From assembly GCA_023145215.1 (NCBI GenBank), contig JAGLED010000020.1, positions 1-64,000 of the forward strand: DNA of 64,000 nt. The letters are read 5' to 3'. The stretch is from Rhodospirillales bacterium. GTDB lineage: Bacteria > Pseudomonadota > Alphaproteobacteria > Rhodospirillales > Casp-alpha2. Under the pieces are notes generated by a model. That model did no database searches. It was given only the letters and a program-made list of their open reading frames with translations, and was not told the DNA's origin. Positions 51,660 to 60,469 of this stretch are shown piece by piece; within the stretch, counting starts at the first letter, position 1, and every line of letters begins with the position of its first letter. The position numbers were made by a program, and so were the translations under genes.

Positions 51660-53285
51660 ATGGGGAGGTTTTTCGCGTTTTACGGCGTCGGTATCGGCGT
51701 CGGCATCGGCATCCTGCTATTGGTTTTCGGTGTCGGCTTTGGCTGGTGGGTGTTGGCCGTCACCGGGCCGCTGACGCTGCTCGGGATTTACGATCTTCTG
51801 CAAGAGCGTCATACGCTCTGGCGCAACTATCCGATCATCTCACACATGCGGTGGCTGTTCGAGGGCATCCGCCCGGAAATACGGCAGTATCTGATCGAAA
51901 GCGACGCCGACGCCTTTCCGTTCAACCGCGAGCAGCGCTCGCTCGTCTATCAACGCGCCAAGAACGAACTGCAGACCATTCCGTTCGGGACGCAACAGGA
52001 CGTCTACAGCACCGGCTATACGTTCTTCAGTCATTCGATGTTGCCCGAACACGTCGATCCGAAATCGCTCCGCATCACCATCGGCGGGGAGGCGTGCAAG
52101 AAACCCTACAGTTGTTCGCTCTTCAATGTCTCGGCGATGAGCTTCGGCGCACTGAGCGCCAACGCCATCGCGGCGTTGAACCGTGGCGCGGCGATGGGCG
52201 GTTTCGCGCACGACACGGGCGAGGGCGGCATTTCCAAGTATCACCGCGAAAACAACGGCGACATCATCTGGGAGATCGGCTCCGGCTACTTCGGGTGCCG
52301 CACGAAAGACGGTCACTTCTGTGCCGACACCTTTAAGGAGAAAGCCGCCGACGGACAGATCAAGATGATCGAAATCAAGCTGTCGCAGGGTGCCAAGCCC
52401 GGCCACGGCGGCATGCTGCCGGGCGCGAAAGTGTCGGCAGAGATTGCCGAGGCGCGTGGCGTGCCGGTCGGCGTCGATTGTATTTCACCTGCCGCCCATT
52501 CGGCGTTTTCGACGCCGCTGGGGCTTGTCGACTTCATTCAGCAGCTTCGCGACCTGTCGGACGGCAAGCCGGTCGGCTTCAAGCTTTGCGTCGGTCACCG
52601 CCGCGAGTTCATGGCCATCGTCAAGGCGATGCTGGAACGGGACTGCTATCCGGACTTCATCGTCGTGGACGGGAAAGAAGGCGGTACCGGTGCCGCGCCG
52701 GTCGAGTTCTCGAACAGTCTGGGGCTGCCGCTTCGCGACGGCCTTCACTTCGTCAACATGACGTTGATCGGGGCGGGTATTCGTGACCGGATCAAGATCG
52801 GCGCCAGCGGCAAGATCGTGTCCGGCGCCGATATGGCGCGCGCGTTTGCGCTGGGGGCGGACTGGTGCAATTCGGCGCGCGGTTTCATGTTCTCGATCGG
52901 CTGTATCCAGGCGAGGGCGTGCCACACCAACCGTTGCCCGACAGGGGTCGCGACCCAGGATCAGATGCGCCAGTCGGGTCTGCACGTCGGCGACAAGGCA
53001 AGGCGCGTCGCCAACTTCCACGGCAATACGCTTTTGGGGTTTGCCGAGATGCTGGGCGCGATGGGGCTGACGTCGCCAAAAGAAATCACGCTCAACATGA
53101 TCAACTTCCGCGAACCGCACCTGAGCGGCGCGTCGATGCTGTCACTGGAATCGGGGCAGTTGCTCAGGGACGATTGTCCGGCGGAATATGCCATCCATTG
53201 GCAGCGTGCATCGGCGGAAACGTTCCGCCGCGTCGACAATGTCTCTCAGGCCAGGATCGACAACGTCACCGGTCACGCGTCGTAG
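51660..53285 (+). CDS. Membrane-anchored FMN-binding glutamate synthase-like protein
   Basis: Protein of 541 aa related to the FMN domain of glutamate synthase (GltB). I prefer the ATG at 51660, preceded by AGAGGGGAG at 8 nt; the frame is open to 51591 with weaker signals. Residues 1-45 hold two hydrophobic stretches (FYGVGIGVGIGILLLVFGVG; GWWVLAVTGPLTLLGIYDLL), suggesting an inner-membrane anchor. The FMN/2-oxoglutarate region contains KLSQGAKPGHGGMLPGAKVS and the iron-sulfur motif CIQARACHTNRCPTG (C-x5-C-x4-C, 3Fe-4S). No glutaminase domain is present. It lies 102 bp after the GGT-like gene and overlaps the convergent gene by 13 bp. Confidence 0.82.
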   Translation: MGRFFAFYGVGIGVGIGILLLVFGVGFGWWVLAVTGPLTLLGIYDLLQERHTLWRNYPIISHMRWLFEGIRPEIRQYLIESDADAFPFNREQRSLVYQRAKNELQTIPFGTQQDVYSTGYTFFSHSMLPEHVDPKSLRITIGGEACKKPYSCSLFNVSAMSFGALSANAIAALNRGAAMGGFAHDTGEGGISKYHRENNGDIIWEIGSGYFGCRTKDGHFCADTFKEKAADGQIKMIEIKLSQGAKPGHGGMLPGAKVSAEIAEARGVPVGVDCISPAAHSAFSTPLGLVDFIQQLRDLSDGKPVGFKLCVGHRREFMAIVKAMLERDCYPDFIVVDGKEGGTGAAPVEFSNSLGLPLRDGLHFVNMTLIGAGIRDRIKIGASGKIVSGADMARAFALGADWCNSARGFMFSIGCIQARACHTNRCPTGVATQDQMRQSGLHVGDKARRVANFHGNTLLGFAEMLGAMGLTSPKEITLNMINFREPHLSGASMLSLESGQLLRDDCPAEYAIHWQRASAETFRRVDNVSQARIDNVTGHAS

Positions 53286-54115
53286 ATCGGCAGTGACGCC
53301 CTGAGCGCCGTGCCGACCACGACGAGTTGGGGGATCGTATAAAGAAACGAATTGAGCGTGCGGACCATCCCGGCCGGGTCGTCCAGCTTTGGTGGTTGCG
53401 CGTGCCGGGCGCGGCTTGCGACATCGTCGATCAGCGGACGCATGTTCGCGTTCAGACCGTTCATCCGCGCCTCGACCTCACCCTTTCGCATCGCCGACAG
53501 AAGACCGGGCGCCAGATGCATCAAGAAGTCCGGCCAGATCGCGAGGTGGCGGTAGAGCGTCGGGATCACCTGCGCGCTCGGGCTCGGGATCGCGGCCGAC
53601 AGCGCCAGCACCGTTTGGCGGACATGTACCGGCATCGCGTCCAGTTCGATGGGGGCGGGTAACTTGACGGGCGTGACGGCGGAGGCATTTGGAATCTTTG
53701 GCAGAGAAGGCGGATCTCCGGCCGTCCTTGCCGCCGGGTCGATCAAATCGCGGATCGCGGTGATCAGGCTCAGATTGACAGGGTTCATCCGGTTGTAGGT
53801 CGTCAGCATGGCGCCGATCATTTCCTGTCCCGCTTCATCGACGCCGGTCGCGCGCATCTCGTCCGCCGCGACCGTGGGCAGGAGCACCACGTCGGTGGCG
53901 CGGACAGCCTCCAGTGCGTGCGCCAGAACACGGCCGCTCTCCAGCTCCGGGCCGACCGTGTCCCACACCCATTCCAGTAATCCCGGGTAGACCGCGAAGT
54001 GCCGGTAGATCAGTGCCGGCGATCCGACCCCGGTCGTCTCCATGATCCGGTCGTAGATGGCCGCGATTTCGGGAGAGGCGTCGCGGACGGGGACTTCGGG
54101 AAGGGTTTCGGTCAT
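53273..54115 (-). CDS. DehI-like protein (halocarboxylic acid dehydrogenase family)
   Basis: Helical protein of 280 aa with an internal duplication: ALIYRHFAVYPGLLEWVWDT near residue 35 matches VIPTLYRHLAIWPDFLMHLA near residue 185, as in DehI 2-haloacid dehalogenases and related proteins that are pseudo-dimers of the AhpD-like fold. Dehalogenase residues cannot be confirmed by eye, so the enzyme activity is uncertain. No signal peptide. Its stop overlaps the end of the GltB-like gene by 13 bp. Confidence 0.55.
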   Translation of the reverse strand: MTETLPEVPVRDASPEIAAIYDRIMETTGVGSPALIYRHFAVYPGLLEWVWDTVGPELESGRVLAHALEAVRATDVVLLPTVAADEMRATGVDEAGQEMIGAMLTTYNRMNPVNLSLITAIRDLIDPAARTAGDPPSLPKIPNASAVTPVKLPAPIELDAMPVHVRQTVLALSAAIPSPSAQVIPTLYRHLAIWPDFLMHLAPGLLSAMRKGEVEARMNGLNANMRPLIDDVASRARHAQPPKLDDPAGMVRTLNSFLYTIPQLVVVGTALRASLPIYDA

Positions 54116-54235
54116 ATGGCAGGCTTTCTGAATTTCAACGCACGACTATTACACATGGCGCTGCGCGGCGCAGGATCAAGAATAAACAACATAAAAAAAA
54201 TGTTAAAAAATGTATTTCACATTTGGAAAAGGTTT

Positions 54236-54257
54236 TATATTGCATTTTATGAATATA
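54236..54257 (+). promoter_or_regulatory. AT-rich operator-like inverted repeat upstream of the YeeE-type gene
   Basis: TATATTG-N8-GAATATA: outer TATATT / AATATA match perfectly, and the core reads ATTG-N8-GAAT, one base off the ATTC-N8-GAAT pattern. The surrounding 54170-54265 region is strongly AT-rich, unlike its neighbours, and also holds AAATGT-ATTTC-ACATTT and AACAT-N7-ATGTT repeats. It lies 38 bp before the permease ATG. Confidence 0.5.
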
Positions 54258-54295
54258 TTTTGTAGAAAATGCCTCGAACGTTTGAAAGAGAGATC

Positions 54296-55378
54296 ATGAG
54301 CGAACTGGACCCCCGCACAGCCCTTTTGATCGGCGCCCTTGTTGTCGGCGTCGGCTTTGGTGCGATTGCCCGTTTGAGCGCGTTTTGCTTCCGCTCGGCG
54401 GTGCTTGAACTGCTGGCGCGCCGTGTCGGTTTCCAGGTGCGCGCGTGGGCGGTGGCCATCGCGACGGCGGTTGCCGCGACGCAGATCATGGTCTGGTTCG
54501 ACATCGTCGACCTTTCGGGAAGCGTCTATCTGTCGTCGAGCCTGATGTGGCTGACGCTGATTGTCGGCGGTGTGCTGTTCGGGATCGGGATGATCCTGGC
54601 GCGCGGCTGCGGCGCGCGGCACATGGTCCTTCTGGCGAGCGGCAACCTGCGTTCGGCGGTCGTGCTGTCGGTGTTGGGTATCGTCGCCTACATGACGCTC
54701 CGGGGGATCCTGGCGATCCCGCGCACCTCGCTTGAAGGGGTGGGGACGATCGATCTTTCGGCGCTCGGTTACGATTCCCAGTCTCTTGCCGCGCTCTCGG
54801 GCGGGTCGGACATCCTGCCACTTGCCGTTGCCGGCCTGTTCATCGCCGTGGCGGGGATGATGGTGGTCCGCAACGGCATCGATAATCGTATCTGGCCGGC
54901 GCTGACCGGTTTGGGTGTCGGTGCGTTGATCGCGGCGGGCTGGTACGTCACCGGCGTCCTCGGTTTCGACGAGTTCGAACCTGTGCGGACGGAATCGTTG
55001 ACTTTTACCGCGCCGGTCGGGAACGCCATCCAATACCTGATGACCTATACCGGTGCCACCGCCGACTTTGGGATCGTCGCCGTCGGCGGCGTTATCCTGG
55101 GCTCTTTCGCCATCGCCATCAGCCGCGGCGAGTGGGAACTGCAGGGGTTCGAAACCCCGCACCAGTTGCTGCGCTACACGCTGGGTGGCGCGCTAATGGG
55201 CTTCGGCGGCATTCTGGCGCTGGGCTGCACCGTGGGCGAGGGGCTGTCGGGCCTCAGCACGCTGTCCGTGGGTTCGATCCTCGCAGTCGTTTCCATCGTC
55301 ATCGGTGCCGTCGTCGGCGACATTCTTGTGCGCCGTGAATTCTCGCCCCGTGCGGCCAAGGTCCAGCCGGCCGAATAA
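54296..55378 (+). CDS. YeeE/YedE-family permease (probable thiosulfate/sulfur uptake)
   Basis: Inner-membrane protein of 360 aa with about nine hydrophobic segments. I start at the ATG at 54296 (AAAGAGAG 4-10 nt upstream). Conserved cysteines occur in LSAFCFRSAV, LARGCGARHM and LGCTVGEGLSG, the pattern of the DUF395 family, which includes the thiosulfate transporter TsuA. Single-chain form with both repeats. Its location at the head of a Sox locus supports thiosulfate import, but direct evidence is absent. The MBL-fold gene follows 71 bp later, behind a TCATATTC half-site. Confidence 0.8.
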   Translation: MSELDPRTALLIGALVVGVGFGAIARLSAFCFRSAVLELLARRVGFQVRAWAVAIATAVAATQIMVWFDIVDLSGSVYLSSSLMWLTLIVGGVLFGIGMILARGCGARHMVLLASGNLRSAVVLSVLGIVAYMTLRGILAIPRTSLEGVGTIDLSALGYDSQSLAALSGGSDILPLAVAGLFIAVAGMMVVRNGIDNRIWPALTGLGVGALIAAGWYVTGVLGFDEFEPVRTESLTFTAPVGNAIQYLMTYTGATADFGIVAVGGVILGSFAIAISRGEWELQGFETPHQLLRYTLGGALMGFGGILALGCTVGEGLSGLSTLSVGSILAVVSIVIGAVVGDILVRREFSPRAAKVQPAE

Positions 55379-55392
55379 GCCCAAGCTCGATT

Positions 55393-55400
55393 TCATATTC
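55393..55400 (+). promoter_or_regulatory. TCATATTC half-site before the MBL gene
   Basis: TCATATTC, the same octamer as the left arm of the soxX operator (58153-58160), 48 bp before the MBL start. Single half-site, so weak evidence on its own. Confidence 0.3.
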
Positions 55401-55448
55401 GATTTTTCTTAAGTGTTGCGTCATACTCCCTGTTCAGGGGAGGACAAC

Positions 55449-56399
55449 ATGCGCACGCTCATAGCCATTCTGTTTGCCGTTTTACTGGGCCACGCCGCCG
55501 TCGCGAGCCAGGACATCCCGGACCAATACCCGGGCTCGATGCTTTATTCGAAGCCGGTCGAAGTCATTCCGCATGTCTGGTCGGCGATCGGTGCGACGTC
55601 GCCGCCGACGTACGAGAACGCCGGCCACAACAACAACCTCAGTTTTATCGTCACCGGCGACGGGGTTGTCGTCGTCAACGGTGGGGGCGCCTACCTGCTG
55701 GCCAAAGCGCTACACGACGAGATCAAGAAGATCACCGACCAGCCCGTAAAACTGGTGATCAACGAGAACGGGCAGGGCCATGCCATGCTGGGGAACAGCT
55801 ATTGGATCGAGCAGGACGTCCCGATCCTCGCCCACGTCGATGCCAAGCACGAATTCGACGACCGCGCGCGGCAGATCCTCGACGGCGCCAAGGCGAGCCT
55901 CAAGGAGCGTGCGGAAGGGACGCGCATTCAGGGCCCGACCGAAACGTTTGAAGATAAAAAAGTGATCGAGATGGGCGACTTCCGGATCGAGGTGTTACAT
56001 CTCGGGCCCGCGCATAGCCCGGGCGATATTCAGGTCTGGCTGCCGGAACAGTCCCTCGTGATCGCCGGCGACATGGCCTTCCACGAGCGGCTTCTGCCGA
56101 TCTTCGACGAGACCGGCACCAAGGCCTGGGTCGAAACCTGGGAGGGACCGTTCGAGGCACTGAACGCAACCTATGTCATACCCGGCCACGGCCACCCGAC
56201 CAACATGGCGCAGGTCCGGCGCTACACCCACGACTATCTGGTCTATCTGCGCGGCAAGATCGCCGAGCATCTGGAGAAGGGCGGTGGGCTCGACGACGCC
56301 TATTACGTCGACCAGTCGCCTTATAAGCATCTGGATACGTTCGACGAGCTGGCGACGCGCAACGCCGGGCGGGTTTTTGTGCAGATGGAGTTCGAGTGA
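55449..56399 (+). CDS. SoxH-like MBL-fold protein with degenerate metal site 1
   Basis: Exported protein of 316 aa. The ATG at 55449 has GAGGA 6 nt upstream, and residues 1-20 are a Sec signal (LLGHAAVASQD). It has the metallo-beta-lactamase fold found in sox clusters. The first metal motif, normally HxHxDH, reads N105-E-N107-G-Q-G-H111, so the canonical ligands are replaced, while later ligands H189 (LGPAHSPGD), D208 (IAGDMAF) and H247 (IPGHGHPT) remain. It could be a one-metal or non-catalytic relative. It is convergent with fccB, two bases away. A role in sulfur oxidation is inferred from location. Confidence 0.75.
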   Translation: MRTLIAILFAVLLGHAAVASQDIPDQYPGSMLYSKPVEVIPHVWSAIGATSPPTYENAGHNNNLSFIVTGDGVVVVNGGGAYLLAKALHDEIKKITDQPVKLVINENGQGHAMLGNSYWIEQDVPILAHVDAKHEFDDRARQILDGAKASLKERAEGTRIQGPTETFEDKKVIEMGDFRIEVLHLGPAHSPGDIQVWLPEQSLVIAGDMAFHERLLPIFDETGTKAWVETWEGPFEALNATYVIPGHGHPTNMAQVRRYTHDYLVYLRGKIAEHLEKGGGLDDAYYVDQSPYKHLDTFDELATRNAGRVFVQMEFE

Positions 56400-56401
56400 A
56401 A

Positions 56402-57685
56402 TCAGCCCCAGATTTCGTGCTTGATTTGCTTGAGCCAGGCTTCCGTGAAATCGGCGTCGGCCTGGCGTTCGTCTATCGATGCACCGAGTTCCGAAAAGTT
56501 GGTGCTGTCGCGCACCACATGGCCGTCCTCGAAGACATAGGTGGCGCCGAGGCGGACCCCGTAATCCGGCGCCGCCAGCGAATAGCAGTTGGCGATCCAC
56601 GACGGCACCGGCGCGGCATCGCCCGCCAGTTCGGCGGCGATGGCGGCAATCGCCACGCGCGCCTGGCTGGCGGCGGTCGAGCCCGCTTTGGGAAGCGGAT
56701 CGGCGAACGCGGCGTCGCCGATGACGTAGACGTCCGGCAGCAGCGTCGATGCGAAGGTGCGAATGTCGACCGGACACCAACCGGTTTCGTCCGCGGCGCC
56801 CGCATCGATGGCGATCTTGCCCGCCGTCTGCGGCGGGATGACGTTGAGCACGTCGGCCTTGATCTCTTCGAAGTCGGTGAACGCGGTCAGCGTTTCCGGA
56901 TCGACCTCGCGCACGACCCCGTCTTCGGCGATGGAGCGGTATTCGACGATATCGGGATAAAGCGCCTCCCACGCTTCGGTGAACAGATCCTGAAACGGGA
57001 ACTCGTCCTTGGCGTCGAGGATCAGGAGCCGCGCGCCCGGTTTGTGTTTCTTGAGATAACCCGCGACCAGGCATGCGCGCTCGGCCGGCGCCGGTGGGCA
57101 GCGATAGGGCGCCGGCGGCATCGTCATCACGAACAGGCCACCATCGGGCATCGCCTGCAACTGACGCCTCAAAAGATCCGTCTGCGGCCCCGCCTTCCAG
57201 GCGTGCGGCACCCGATCGGCGGTGTCGTGGGAAATGCCCTCGATGGCGGCGTAGTCGAGCGCCACACCCGGCGACAGGATCAGTTTGTCGTAGCCGATCC
57301 GGCGGCCGCTCCTGGTCGTTACGATGTGCTTGTCCGCGTCGATCCCGATCGCGGGGTCGTGGGCGACCCCAATCCCGTGCGCCTTGATCGCGTCATAGCC
57401 GACTTCGATCGACGCCAGTTCGGTGTGACCGGCGATCACCGAGTTGCTGCCGGGGCACATCCAGAATTTCGCCTGATCGGTGAGCAGTGTTATTTGGGCG
57501 TTCGGGAAAGCCGCTTTCGCCGCGCGGGCCGCCGCGGCACCGCCGAAGCCGCCGCCGATGACCGCGATTCGCAATTTATCCGACGCCAGCGCCGGGCCGC
57601 CGCCCGCCATTGCCGGACCGGCGGCCGCGACGAATGCGGCGCCCGTGAGCATCATGTCGCGTCGACTGAGGGGCATTCCGGTCAT
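56402..57685 (-). CDS. Flavocytochrome c sulfide dehydrogenase flavoprotein subunit (FccB/SoxF)
   Basis: Periplasmic FAD protein of 427 aa with Tat signal (LSRRDMMLTGAAFVAAAGPA). FAD motif KLRIAVIGGGFGGAAAARAA at residues 37-56. The FccB-type features are C77 (FWMCPGSNSVIAGH), C196 (PYRCPPAPAERAC) and C304 (TGWCPVDIRTF), with the redox-active cysteines among them. It would oxidise sulfide or polysulfide and pass electrons to a cytochrome. No fccA cytochrome gene is next to it in this window. It is transcribed opposite to the sox genes, converging with the MBL gene and diverging from soxS by 66 bp. Confidence 0.85.
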   Translation of the reverse strand: MTGMPLSRRDMMLTGAAFVAAAGPAMAGGGPALASDKLRIAVIGGGFGGAAAARAAKAAFPNAQITLLTDQAKFWMCPGSNSVIAGHTELASIEVGYDAIKAHGIGVAHDPAIGIDADKHIVTTRSGRRIGYDKLILSPGVALDYAAIEGISHDTADRVPHAWKAGPQTDLLRRQLQAMPDGGLFVMTMPPAPYRCPPAPAERACLVAGYLKKHKPGARLLILDAKDEFPFQDLFTEAWEALYPDIVEYRSIAEDGVVREVDPETLTAFTDFEEIKADVLNVIPPQTAGKIAIDAGAADETGWCPVDIRTFASTLLPDVYVIGDAAFADPLPKAGSTAASQARVAIAAIAAELAGDAAPVPSWIANCYSLAAPDYGVRLGATYVFEDGHVVRDSTNFSELGASIDERQADADFTEAWLKQIKHEIWG

Positions 57686-57751
57686 GTCGTTTCCAATCCG
57701 GTCCGTCCAGGCACTTGCGGCGGCCGCGTAATGAACTGATATATCCGCACC

Positions 57752-58135
57752 ATGGGCATGAAATCGATCCTATCCCGATGGCCGGGTTTCGCAATCGCGC
57801 TGATGCTCGGTTGCTGGGTCCTGACGGCTGAAAGCGCCGAACTGGTGATGTTCGAGACCCGGACCTGCCCGTGGTGCCTGCGTTGGCACGCGGAGATCGG
57901 TCCGGTGTATCCGAACACGCCGGAAGCGGCGTGCGCGCCGCTGCGCCGTGTCGATATCGACGAGCCGCTGCCCGCGGATCTGACCGATATTTCCCCCATC
58001 GTTTTTACTCCGACTTTCGTTGTCGTCGAGAACGGCAAGGAAATATCCAGGCTGGTGGGATATCCGGGCGAGGATTTTTTCTGGCCGCTTCTGGCACGGG
58101 AACTTGTCAAACTCCCCGAACCCTGTCCAAACTAA
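57752..58135 (+). CDS. soxS: SoxS-like periplasmic thioredoxin
   Basis: Small exported protein of 127 aa. Residues 1-28 are a signal sequence or anchor (FAIALMLGCWVLTAESAE). The redox motif is C39-PW-C42 in TRTCPWCLRWHAEIGP, and the cis-Pro region FTPTFVVVENGKEISRLVGY is as in SoxS. SoxS reactivates SoxY by removing inhibitory adducts, with electrons from SoxV. There is no clear ribosome site for the ATG at 57752 or the next at 57758. It precedes soxX by 167 bp, with a palindromic AT-rich promoter region in between. Confidence 0.82.
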   Translation: MGMKSILSRWPGFAIALMLGCWVLTAESAELVMFETRTCPWCLRWHAEIGPVYPNTPEAACAPLRRVDIDEPLPADLTDISPIVFTPTFVVVENGKEISRLVGYPGEDFFWPLLARELVKLPEPCPN

Positions 58136-58152
58136 AGGTGGGTGAGACATAC

Positions 58153-58191
58153 TCATATTCAATGTTGATATATAGTATTTTTTGAATATGA
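58153..58191 (+). promoter_or_regulatory. Inverted-repeat operator/promoter upstream of soxX
   Basis: TCATATTCAA (58153-58162) and TTGAATATGA (58182-58191) are perfect 10-bp inverted repeats, 29 bp apart. Each perfect half (ATTC, GAAT) has a degenerate partner 8 bp inward (TATA at 58169, ATAG at 58172), so two adjacent ATTC-N8-GAAT-type sites are possible. A lone half-site of the same kind lies at 55393. The region is AT-rich and lies 111 bp before soxX. Confidence 0.6.
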
Positions 58192-58302
58192 TGATCACAG
58201 GGGAGCGACGATCGTTATTGCACGGGCAGTGCAGGGCGGTTCCATACGCAAGGGGAATGATCGCTCCTGAATGAGGCACTTTAATCGGGAGGCGATTGCC
58301 CT

Positions 58303-58755
58303 ATGCCAAGTTTGAAAACATTGATACCGGCCATTGCCGCTAGCGTTTTGCTGGCGGGCACGGCCACTGCCGGCGATCTTGTTTCGTACAAAGTCGTCGA
58401 CTACGGAATCCCCAGCTCCCTGACCGGTAAGGCAGGCGACGCCGCTGCGGGTGAAAAGACCTTCGTCAACCGCAAGCTCGGCAATTGCCTGGCCTGTCAC
58501 CAGGTGACGAAGCTGTCGGCCCATCCGTTCCACGGTGAAATCGGCCCGTCCCTCGACGGCGTTGCGGAACGCTACGAAGAGCCGCAACTGCGCCTTCAGG
58601 TGGTCAACGCCAAGGAGATCAACCCGGATACCATCATGCCGGCGTTCTACCGCACCGAGGGCCTGCACCGGGTGTTGAAGAATTTCAAAGGTAAGCCGGT
58701 CCTGACTGCCGAACAGGTCGAGGATGTGGTGGCGTACCTGAAGACCCTCAAATAA
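58303..58755 (+). CDS. soxX: SoxX, class c cytochrome subunit of SoxAX
   Basis: Exported monohaem cytochrome of 150 aa. Signal peptide 1-23 (ending TATAGD). Haem motif C62-LA-C65-H66 (NCLACHQVTK), Met ligand in PDTIMPAFYR. With SoxA it covalently attaches thiosulfate to the SoxY carrier and accepts electrons. GGGAGG lies 11 nt before the ATG. First gene of soxXYZAB, with small gaps (22 bp to soxY). Confidence 0.93.
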   Translation: MPSLKTLIPAIAASVLLAGTATAGDLVSYKVVDYGIPSSLTGKAGDAAAGEKTFVNRKLGNCLACHQVTKLSAHPFHGEIGPSLDGVAERYEEPQLRLQVVNAKEINPDTIMPAFYRTEGLHRVLKNFKGKPVLTAEQVEDVVAYLKTLK

Positions 58756-58777
58756 GCACGAAGCAAGAGGAACAAAC

Positions 58778-59260
58778 ATGTCCACGAAACAAGCACTTTC
58801 AGCATTGTCGCGCCGCGAGGCGCTTCTGCTGGCGGCCGGGGCGACGATCGTTGCCGCCGGTGGTGTCGTTCTGAAAAGCGGCACGGCGCACGCCGACCAG
58901 AAGATGGTCGACGAAGCGGTTATGAAACTGATCGGCGACAAGAAGCCGGCGGAGGGCAAGATCACCCTTGAGTTGCCGCAGATCGCCGAAAACGGCAACA
59001 CGGTGCCGGTCGGCGTCACAGTCGACAGCCCGATGACCGCCGACAACTACGTCAAGGTCGTTCACCTGTTCGCCGACGGCAACCCGGCGCCGGAAGTGGC
59101 GTCGCTGCACTTCACGCCGATGAGCGGCAAGGCCTCGGCGTCGACGCGTATCCGTCTCGCCGGCACGCAGAACATCGTCGCGGTCGCCGAAATGAGCGAC
59201 GGCAGCGTGTTCCGGGCGCAACAGGAAGTCAAAGTCACCATCGGCGGCTGCGGCGGCTGA
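58778..59260 (+). CDS. soxY: SoxY, sulfur carrier subunit of SoxYZ
   Basis: Tat-exported carrier of 160 aa. Signal SRREALLLAAGATIVAAGGV (residues 11-30). The C-terminus ends GGCGG with the substrate-binding C158 on the swinging arm, diagnostic for SoxY. The sulfur substrate stays bound to this cysteine through the cycle. It is followed by soxZ 21 bp later, and the two form the SoxYZ heterodimer exported together. Confidence 0.94.
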   Translation: MSTKQALSALSRREALLLAAGATIVAAGGVVLKSGTAHADQKMVDEAVMKLIGDKKPAEGKITLELPQIAENGNTVPVGVTVDSPMTADNYVKVVHLFADGNPAPEVASLHFTPMSGKASASTRIRLAGTQNIVAVAEMSDGSVFRAQQEVKVTIGGCGG

Positions 59261-59281
59261 CGCGAGATATAGGAGAGTATC

Positions 59282-59611
59282 ATGGCTAAAGGTGTGAAAC
59301 CCCGCGTTCGCGTTCCCGGTAAGGCCGCGAAAGGCGAAATCATCGAGATCAAAACCCTGATCTCGCACAACATGGAATCGGGCCGCCGTAAAGGTAAGGA
59401 CGGCAAGCTGATCCCCAGAAGCATCATCAACAAGATGGAAGTGACGTTCAACGGCAAGCCGGTGTTCACCGCCGACTGGCATCCTGCCATCTCGGCGAAC
59501 CCGTATATGTCTTTCTTCGCCAAGGTCGAGGAAAGCGGTGAGTTTGCCTTCAAATGGACTGACGACGACGGATCGATCTACGAGAAAACCGCGAAGATCA
59601 CCGTCGGCTGA
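59282..59611 (+). CDS. soxZ: SoxZ, partner of SoxY
   Basis: Protein of 109 aa without its own signal, as usual for SoxZ, which is carried out with SoxY by the Tat system. KPRVRVPGKAAKGEIIEIKT, then LISHNMESGRR and ADWHPAISANPYMSFFAKVE are family features. It has an immunoglobulin-like fold that binds SoxY. Normal length. soxA starts 33 bp later. Confidence 0.94.
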   Translation: MAKGVKPRVRVPGKAAKGEIIEIKTLISHNMESGRRKGKDGKLIPRSIINKMEVTFNGKPVFTADWHPAISANPYMSFFAKVEESGEFAFKWTDDDGSIYEKTAKITVG

Positions 59612-59644
59612 TCGGAAAACCAGAAAAAACGGGAGGCAACACTC

Positions 59645-60454
59645 ATGAAAACGAACTGGAACCGAATCACGCTGATCGCCGCGGCCTGCGCCGTGTGCGT
59701 CGGCGTGTTCGCCACTTCGGCCAATGCCACGGACTGGGGACCCTATCAGGTCGACGACCGTCGTAGCGGCTACACCTACATGACCGACGAAAGCCGGGCC
59801 ATGCAGGTCGACAGCTTCCAGAACCCGGGCATGATCTGGGTCGAGCAGGGCGCCGATCTGTGGAACGAAACCAACGGCAAGGCGGGGAAATCCTGCGCCA
59901 GCTGCCACGGTGATGCGACTGAGAGCATGAAGGGCGTCGCGGCGCGCTATCCCGTCTATGACGAGAAAGCCAAGAAGCTGCAGAACGTCGAGACGCGGAT
60001 CAATACGTGTCTCGAAAAGAACATGCAGGCCGAGCCTTACAAGTGGGAATCGAAGGAAATGCTCTCGATGACCACGTTCATCAATAACCAGTCGCTTGGC
60101 ATGCCGGTCGATGTGAAAATCGACGGCGCCGCCGCCGAATGGTACGAGAAGGGCAAGGCGTTCTATTACGAGCGCCGCGGTCAGCTCGACATGGCGTGCA
60201 AACACTGCCACGAAGACAACGCGGGCGGTATCATCCGCGCCAACACCCTGTCGCAGGGCCAGGCCAACGGATTCCCGACCTACCGTCTGAAATGGCAGAA
60301 AGTCGGCTCGTTGCACCGCCGTTTCCGGGGGTGCAACAAGCAGGTCCGTTCGGCCCCGTTCGGTAACGGCTCGGACGAGTACCTGGCGCTCGAACTCTAC
60401 GTCAAATGGCGTGGACGCGGGTTGCCGGTGGAAACGCCCGCAGTGCGCAACTGA
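59645..60454 (+). CDS. soxA: SoxA, dihaem cytochrome subunit of SoxAX
   Basis: Exported cytochrome of 269 aa. Signal peptide about 1-28. Two haem motifs, C84-AS-C87-H88 and C185-KH-C188-H189, make this a dihaem SoxA; the catalytic persulfide cysteine is C230 in RFRGCNKQVR. Another cysteine, C122 in RINTCLEKN, is typical. It catalyses the first step of thiosulfate oxidation with SoxX. An intrinsic terminator follows 15 nt after its stop. Confidence 0.94.
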   Translation: MKTNWNRITLIAAACAVCVGVFATSANATDWGPYQVDDRRSGYTYMTDESRAMQVDSFQNPGMIWVEQGADLWNETNGKAGKSCASCHGDATESMKGVAARYPVYDEKAKKLQNVETRINTCLEKNMQAEPYKWESKEMLSMTTFINNQSLGMPVDVKIDGAAAEWYEKGKAFYYERRGQLDMACKHCHEDNAGGIIRANTLSQGQANGFPTYRLKWQKVGSLHRRFRGCNKQVRSAPFGNGSDEYLALELYVKWRGRGLPVETPAVRN

Positions 60455-60469
60455 TTTAAGCCTCAACCT

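Noticed and set aside
56396-57739. 447-codon open frame opposite fccB
   Set aside because: Shadow of fccB, which has the Tat signal, FAD site and conserved cysteines.
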